From assembly GCA_946965045.2 (NCBI GenBank), contig CAMPTO020000002.1, positions 1 through 21,502 on the forward strand: DNA of 21,502 nt. Reading direction: 5' to 3'. Below the pieces are notes generated by a model, which was given only the letters and a program-made list of their open reading frames with translations, made no database searches and was not told the origin of the DNA. Source of the stretch: Epithemia pelagica (lineage: Eukaryota; Bacillariophyta; Bacillariophyceae; Surirellales; Surirellaceae). Position numbers and translations under genes: made by a program. Positions 17,861 to 21,502 of this stretch are shown in pieces; within the stretch, counting starts at the first letter, position 1; each line of letters begins with the position of its first letter.

Positions 17861-20515
17861 ATGTTAAACAATCCCTTAAATACCTTTAAGACTAATCAGC
17901 TAACAGATTATCAAAATTTAGTTAGTCAAATTAATATCTTAGAAGATAAAGTTAAAATATTAACTGATAGTGAATTAAGGGCCAAAAGCTTGACATTAAA
18001 AAAACAATATGAAACAACGCAAGATTTAAATCGTTTAATTCCAGAATCTTTTGCAATTACACGCGAAGCAAGTCGTCGAACGTTAGGATTAAGGCATTTT
18101 GATGTTCAATTATATGGTGGGCTTGTCTTGAATGATAACAAAATTGCAGAAATGAAAACTGGAGAGGGGAAAACACTTGTAGCCACTTTACCAGGATTTT
18201 TAAATGCATTAACAAAAAAAGGGGTCCATATTGTTACAGTGAACGATTATTTAGCTAATCGTGATCAGGTGTCAATGGGTCAAATTTATAAATTTTTAGG
18301 ATTAAATACAGGATTAATTCAGGAAGGGATGTCAACTGTTGAACGAAAAAAGAACTATGCAGCTGATATAACATATGTAACAAATTATGAAGTTGCATTT
18401 GATTTTCTTCGAGATAATATGGCATTAAACACCAATGATCTTGTTTTAAGACCTTTTAATTATTGTATTATTGACGAGGTTGATTCAATTTTAATAGATG
18501 AAGCTCAAACGCCTTTAATTATATCAAATAATATTTCAACATCAGTTGAAAAATATATTGTTGCTGCCGAAATTACAGAATACTTAGAATTAAAGACTCA
18601 TTATCAAATTGATGAAAAAAATAAGAATGTAATTTTAACTAATGAAGGTAGTAAACAAATTGAAAATATTTTAAAAATTAAAGATTTGTATGATATACGA
18701 GACCCTTGGATACCGTATATTATTAATGCGATTAAAGCAAAAGCACTTTATTTTAATAACGTTCATTATATTATTCAAAATAATCGAATAATAATTGTTG
18801 ATGAGTTTACAGGACGTATTATGCCAGATCGCCGTTGGGGTGATGGGTTACATCAGGCAATGGAAGCAAAAGAAAATTTGCCAATTCGTCAAAAGACAGA
18901 AACAGTAGCAACGATAACATATCAAAATTTCTTTTTATTGTATCCAAAATTGTCAGGAATGACCGGAACGGGAAAAACTGCAGAAATTGAATTTGAAAAA
19001 ATTTATAATTTATCTGTAAAAACTATTCCAACGGCTAGACCAACTCAAAGAAAAGATTTACCAGATTTAATTTATAAAGATCAATTTTCAAAATGGAATG
19101 CGATTGCTAAAACTTGCAACGAAATACATTCAACAGGTCAACCTATTTTAATTGGAACAACTACCGTTGAAAAATCTGAGATGTTAGCACAATTATTAAG
19201 TGAATATAATTTATCTTATCAAATTTTAAATGCAAAACCAGAAAATGTAAGAAGAGAATCTGAAATCGTTGCGCAAGCTGGAAAAAAAAATAGCATAACA
19301 ATTGCTACTAATATGGCTGGTCGAGGTACAGATATTATCCTAGGTGGGAATATTACATTTCAAATTCAGAAGAAATTATATGATATTCTAACGCTAGCTA
19401 AAAACTTTCAACTATCAAAACAAAAAAATATCCTGAAATCAACTATTCTAAATCAGTTTCAGGGAAGTTCTCAACGATTTTTAAGTGTTCTGTTATCACT
19501 ACTAAATGATAAGAACTTTATGAAATTATCTGATCTTGATATTCTTCGACTTTTACAGGAAAATGATCGAGTTTCTATTCCAGTTTTTTCTTATCAATCT
19601 TCTATTCGATTTTTAATAAATGAATTAATTTTATTTAATAAAAAATCTCAAGCACAAGAAAATAAAATTGTTAAAAATTTAGGTGGATTATACATTATTG
19701 GAACAGAACGGAATGACTCAAGACGAGTTGATAATCAATTACGAGGACGATGTGGACGCCAAGGTGATCCAGGTATTTCAAGATTTTTTTTAAGCTTAGA
19801 TGATAATTTATTACGTCTTTTTGGTGGTCCTCAAATTCAAACGTTAATGCAAACTCAACTTCCAGATGATTCACCTTTAGAATCAAACTTAATTACAAAA
19901 AGTTTAGACTCAGCCCAGGCACGTGTAGAAGAAAGAGCTTATCAACAACGAAAAAATTTATTTGACTACGATGATGTATTAAATAAACAACGAAATATTA
20001 TTTATTCTGAAAGAAGACGTATCTTAGAGAGTCTTTCAGTAAAAAAAAATATTTTGGCTTATGGAGAACAAATTATTACCGATCTTCTTTTAGAATTTGA
20101 GAAAAATCAATATCCTAAAGACAAGTTAATTGACTTAATTGCAAATTTATTTGGACGAAATCAGATTCAAGACACATATTCTGTTCTAAATAATTTTGAT
20201 TTCTATGAATTGAAATTATATTTATTTGAAGAATTTTGGTTAACTTATCAATTAAAAACCATGGAATTATCGGTTTATGGTGACGGGGTTATTGAAAATT
20301 TAGAACGTAGTATAATTTTAATTAATACTGATAAAATTTGGCGCGAACATCTACAAAAAATGACTCTATTACGTGAAGCTGTTGGATGGCGAGGGTATGG
20401 ACAACGAAACCCGTTATTCGAATATACACGAGAGGCATATGCTATGTTCCAAACTCGGGAAAAATTATTAAGACACTTAGTAATTTATGATTTATTAAGA
20501 TCATCAATCTTATAG
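17861..20515 (+). CDS. secA: SecA preprotein translocase ATPase
   Basis: The 884-residue protein has the full SecA motor: Walker A KTGEGKT at about 99-105, the VTVNDYLANRD segment near 125-135, Walker B IIDEVDS with DEAQTPLI around 203-220, the preprotein cross-linking region, GMTGTGKTAEIEF, and the second motor domain with NMAGRGTDIILGG and RNDSRRVDNQLRGRCGRQGDPG. The C-terminal helical region ends at REKLLRHLVIYDLL; the bacterial zinc-binding tail is absent, as usual in plastids. SecA uses ATP to drive unfolded proteins across the thylakoid membrane through SecY/E. It overlaps nothing and starts 7 bases after rpl27, so it is probably in the same transcript. Confidence 0.98.
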   Translation: MLNNPLNTFKTNQLTDYQNLVSQINILEDKVKILTDSELRAKSLTLKKQYETTQDLNRLIPESFAITREASRRTLGLRHFDVQLYGGLVLNDNKIAEMKTGEGKTLVATLPGFLNALTKKGVHIVTVNDYLANRDQVSMGQIYKFLGLNTGLIQEGMSTVERKKNYAADITYVTNYEVAFDFLRDNMALNTNDLVLRPFNYCIIDEVDSILIDEAQTPLIISNNISTSVEKYIVAAEITEYLELKTHYQIDEKNKNVILTNEGSKQIENILKIKDLYDIRDPWIPYIINAIKAKALYFNNVHYIIQNNRIIIVDEFTGRIMPDRRWGDGLHQAMEAKENLPIRQKTETVATITYQNFFLLYPKLSGMTGTGKTAEIEFEKIYNLSVKTIPTARPTQRKDLPDLIYKDQFSKWNAIAKTCNEIHSTGQPILIGTTTVEKSEMLAQLLSEYNLSYQILNAKPENVRRESEIVAQAGKKNSITIATNMAGRGTDIILGGNITFQIQKKLYDILTLAKNFQLSKQKNILKSTILNQFQGSSQRFLSVLLSLLNDKNFMKLSDLDILRLLQENDRVSIPVFSYQSSIRFLINELILFNKKSQAQENKIVKNLGGLYIIGTERNDSRRVDNQLRGRCGRQGDPGISRFFLSLDDNLLRLFGGPQIQTLMQTQLPDDSPLESNLITKSLDSAQARVEERAYQQRKNLFDYDDVLNKQRNIIYSERRRILESLSVKKNILAYGEQIITDLLLEFEKNQYPKDKLIDLIANLFGRNQIQDTYSVLNNFDFYELKLYLFEEFWLTYQLKTMELSVYGDGVIENLERSIILINTDKIWREHLQKMTLLREAVGWRGYGQRNPLFEYTREAYAMFQTREKLLRHLVIYDLLRSSIL

Positions 20516-20543
20516 GGAAAAACTTACAATTAATTAAATTTTT

Positions 20544-20690
20544 ATGTCAAAACGAACACTTTCAAATAAAGGTCGCTATTCAGTATTGAAAGTTTCAGGT
20601 TTTCGAGCTCGAATGTCGACTCCTCAAGGTAGAAAAACAATCCGCAATCGACGCAAAAAAGGCCGAAAAACTTTAACATTACAGAAATAA
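20544..20690 (+). CDS. rpl34: Large-subunit ribosomal protein L34
   Basis: A 48-residue, very basic protein reading [20 protein letters not shown], then a [22 protein letters not shown] core that is diagnostic of L34. It starts 28 bases after secA. The gene is too short for usual length cut-offs but is certain from its sequence. A 10-bp hairpin follows. Confidence 0.96.
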   Translation: MSKRTLSNKGRYSVLKVSGFRARMSTPQGRKTIRNRRKKGRKTLTLQK

Positions 20691-20694
20691 AGTA

Positions 20695-20730
20695 ATTATT
20701 AGAGTGAGTTATTTTAATTCCTCTAATAAT
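20695..20730 (+). terminator. Hairpin after rpl34
   Basis: Arms 20695-20704 and 20721-20730 are exact 10-base reverse complements with a 16-base loop, starting 4 bases after the rpl34 stop. It may close the rpl21-rpl27-secA-rpl34 transcript. Confidence 0.5.
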
Positions 20731-20797
20731 AAATAATTTTTTATTTAAAGTTAATATAATACTAAGTTAGAAAACTACCTTTTTTAATAAGTACTCT

Positions 20798-21502
20798 ATG
20801 AAATTTAATGATGAATTGGCTCTTTTTTTAAAAGCTCGTTATCCAATAATCTATATTAATACCATTGAAGAAGATCGAGTTGAATATGTAATTAGAAAAA
20901 ACATTAAAACTAATTTAAATCGTAGTATGTATAGTTGGGATTTCGTGGATGGCTATACAAATAATCCAAATAATGAAGGATTTGCAAAACGAAATCCTTT
21001 ACAAGCTCTAGAACTTGTAGAACGATTGAATGCTGAAACTCCAGCATTATTTCTATTAAAAGATTTTAACCGATTTTTAACAGATCTTTCCATTTCACGA
21101 AAATTAAGAAATGTTAGTCGAATTCTTAAATTGCAACCAAAAACTATTATTATTATTGGTTCAGATTTAACTATTCCTAGAGAATTACAAGATTTAGTTA
21201 CGGTTTTACAATTTCAATTACCATTAGAAAATGAAATTAACCAAGAATTAAATCGCTTAGTAACGTCTTTAAATCTTAAGATTGATCCTCAATTATTTGA
21301 GACTCTTACTCGAGCATGTCAAGGCCTTTCTTTAGAAAGGATTAGACGTGTCTTATCAAAAATTATTGCAACTTATAAAACTATTGATGAAAATAGCATT
21401 GCTGTTTTACTTAGCGAAAAAAAACAGATTATAAGTCAAACTGAAATATTAGAGTATATATCAGTGAACGAAAACATTGCAAACTTAGGTGGTTTAGCTA
21501 AC
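20798..21502 (+). CDS. ycf46: Ycf46, AAA-type ATPase, 5' part
   Basis: From the ATG at 20798 the frame stays open to the window end, giving 235 residues of a family of about 490. The visible part is the N-terminal degenerate ATPase region: LALFLKARYPIIYINTIEEDRVEY, a YSWDFVDGY segment, FLLKDFNRFL in place of a Walker B-like strand, and TIIIIGSDLTIPRELQDLVTVLQFQLP. The segment ending NENIANLGGL is the usual lead-in to the catalytic AAA module, whose Walker motifs lie outside the window. In cyanobacteria, Ycf46 homologues have been linked to photosynthetic carbon use; the plastid role is not settled. Confidence 0.92.
   Translation, partial: MKFNDELALFLKARYPIIYINTIEEDRVEYVIRKNIKTNLNRSMYSWDFVDGYTNNPNNEGFAKRNPLQALELVERLNAETPALFLLKDFNRFLTDLSISRKLRNVSRILKLQPKTIIIIGSDLTIPRELQDLVTVLQFQLPLENEINQELNRLVTSLNLKIDPQLFETLTRACQGLSLERIRRVLSKIIATYKTIDENSIAVLLSEKKQIISQTEILEYISVNENIANLGGLAN

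Overview
This window looks like plastid DNA from a red-lineage (secondary plastid) alga, most likely a diatom. It is AT-rich, has complete 16S, tRNA-Ile(GAU), tRNA-Ala(UGC), 23S and 5S genes, and carries genes kept in red-type plastids but lost from green ones: secA, ftsH, rbcR/ycf30, ycf35, ycf45, ycf46, psaE, rpl27, rpl34 and rpl35. A ycf89-like gene between tRNA-Pro and 16S is the most diatom-specific sign. This assignment rests on gene recognition, not on a search.

Layout. Positions 1-1786 are the end of the ATP synthase operon (3' part of atpD, then atpA), closed by a perfect 20-bp hairpin. Next come rpl35-rpl20 and ycf45 on the + strand, psaE on the - strand closed by a 29-bp palindrome, and ftsH on the + strand. 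At 7096, on the last two bases of the ftsH stop codon, a 46-codon 3' end of psaB begins. I read this as the edge of the large inverted repeat, with the complete psaB at the other edge. The repeat then holds tRNA-Pro(UGG), ycf89 and the rRNA operon. From 15245 the other single-copy side begins: ycf35 (-), rpl32, tRNA-Leu(UAG), rbcR, rpl21, rpl27, secA, rpl34 and a partial ycf46, all on the + strand except ycf35.

The most unusual part is 14040-15240, between 5S and ycf35. It holds two relatives of one unrecognised, cysteine-rich small protein gene. The - strand copy (14338-14789, ATG start with a good AGGAG site) is complete except for an 8-bp tandem duplication that shifts the frame. The + strand copy is older and is split: its middle part lies at 14178-14324 and its C-terminal part at 14859-15001. 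The - copy sits inside it, flanked by a 13-bp direct repeat (12 of 13 identical) that behaves like a target-site duplication or short-homology integration scar. Removing the insert with one repeat copy rejoins the + copy in frame. This looks like a small mobile or plasmid-derived element that inserted into an older relative of itself.

The genes serve photosynthesis and its upkeep (psaE, ATP synthase, the FtsH protease, the Rubisco-type regulator RbcR), organelle translation (rRNAs, tRNAs, L20, L21, L27, L32, L34, L35) and thylakoid protein export (SecA).
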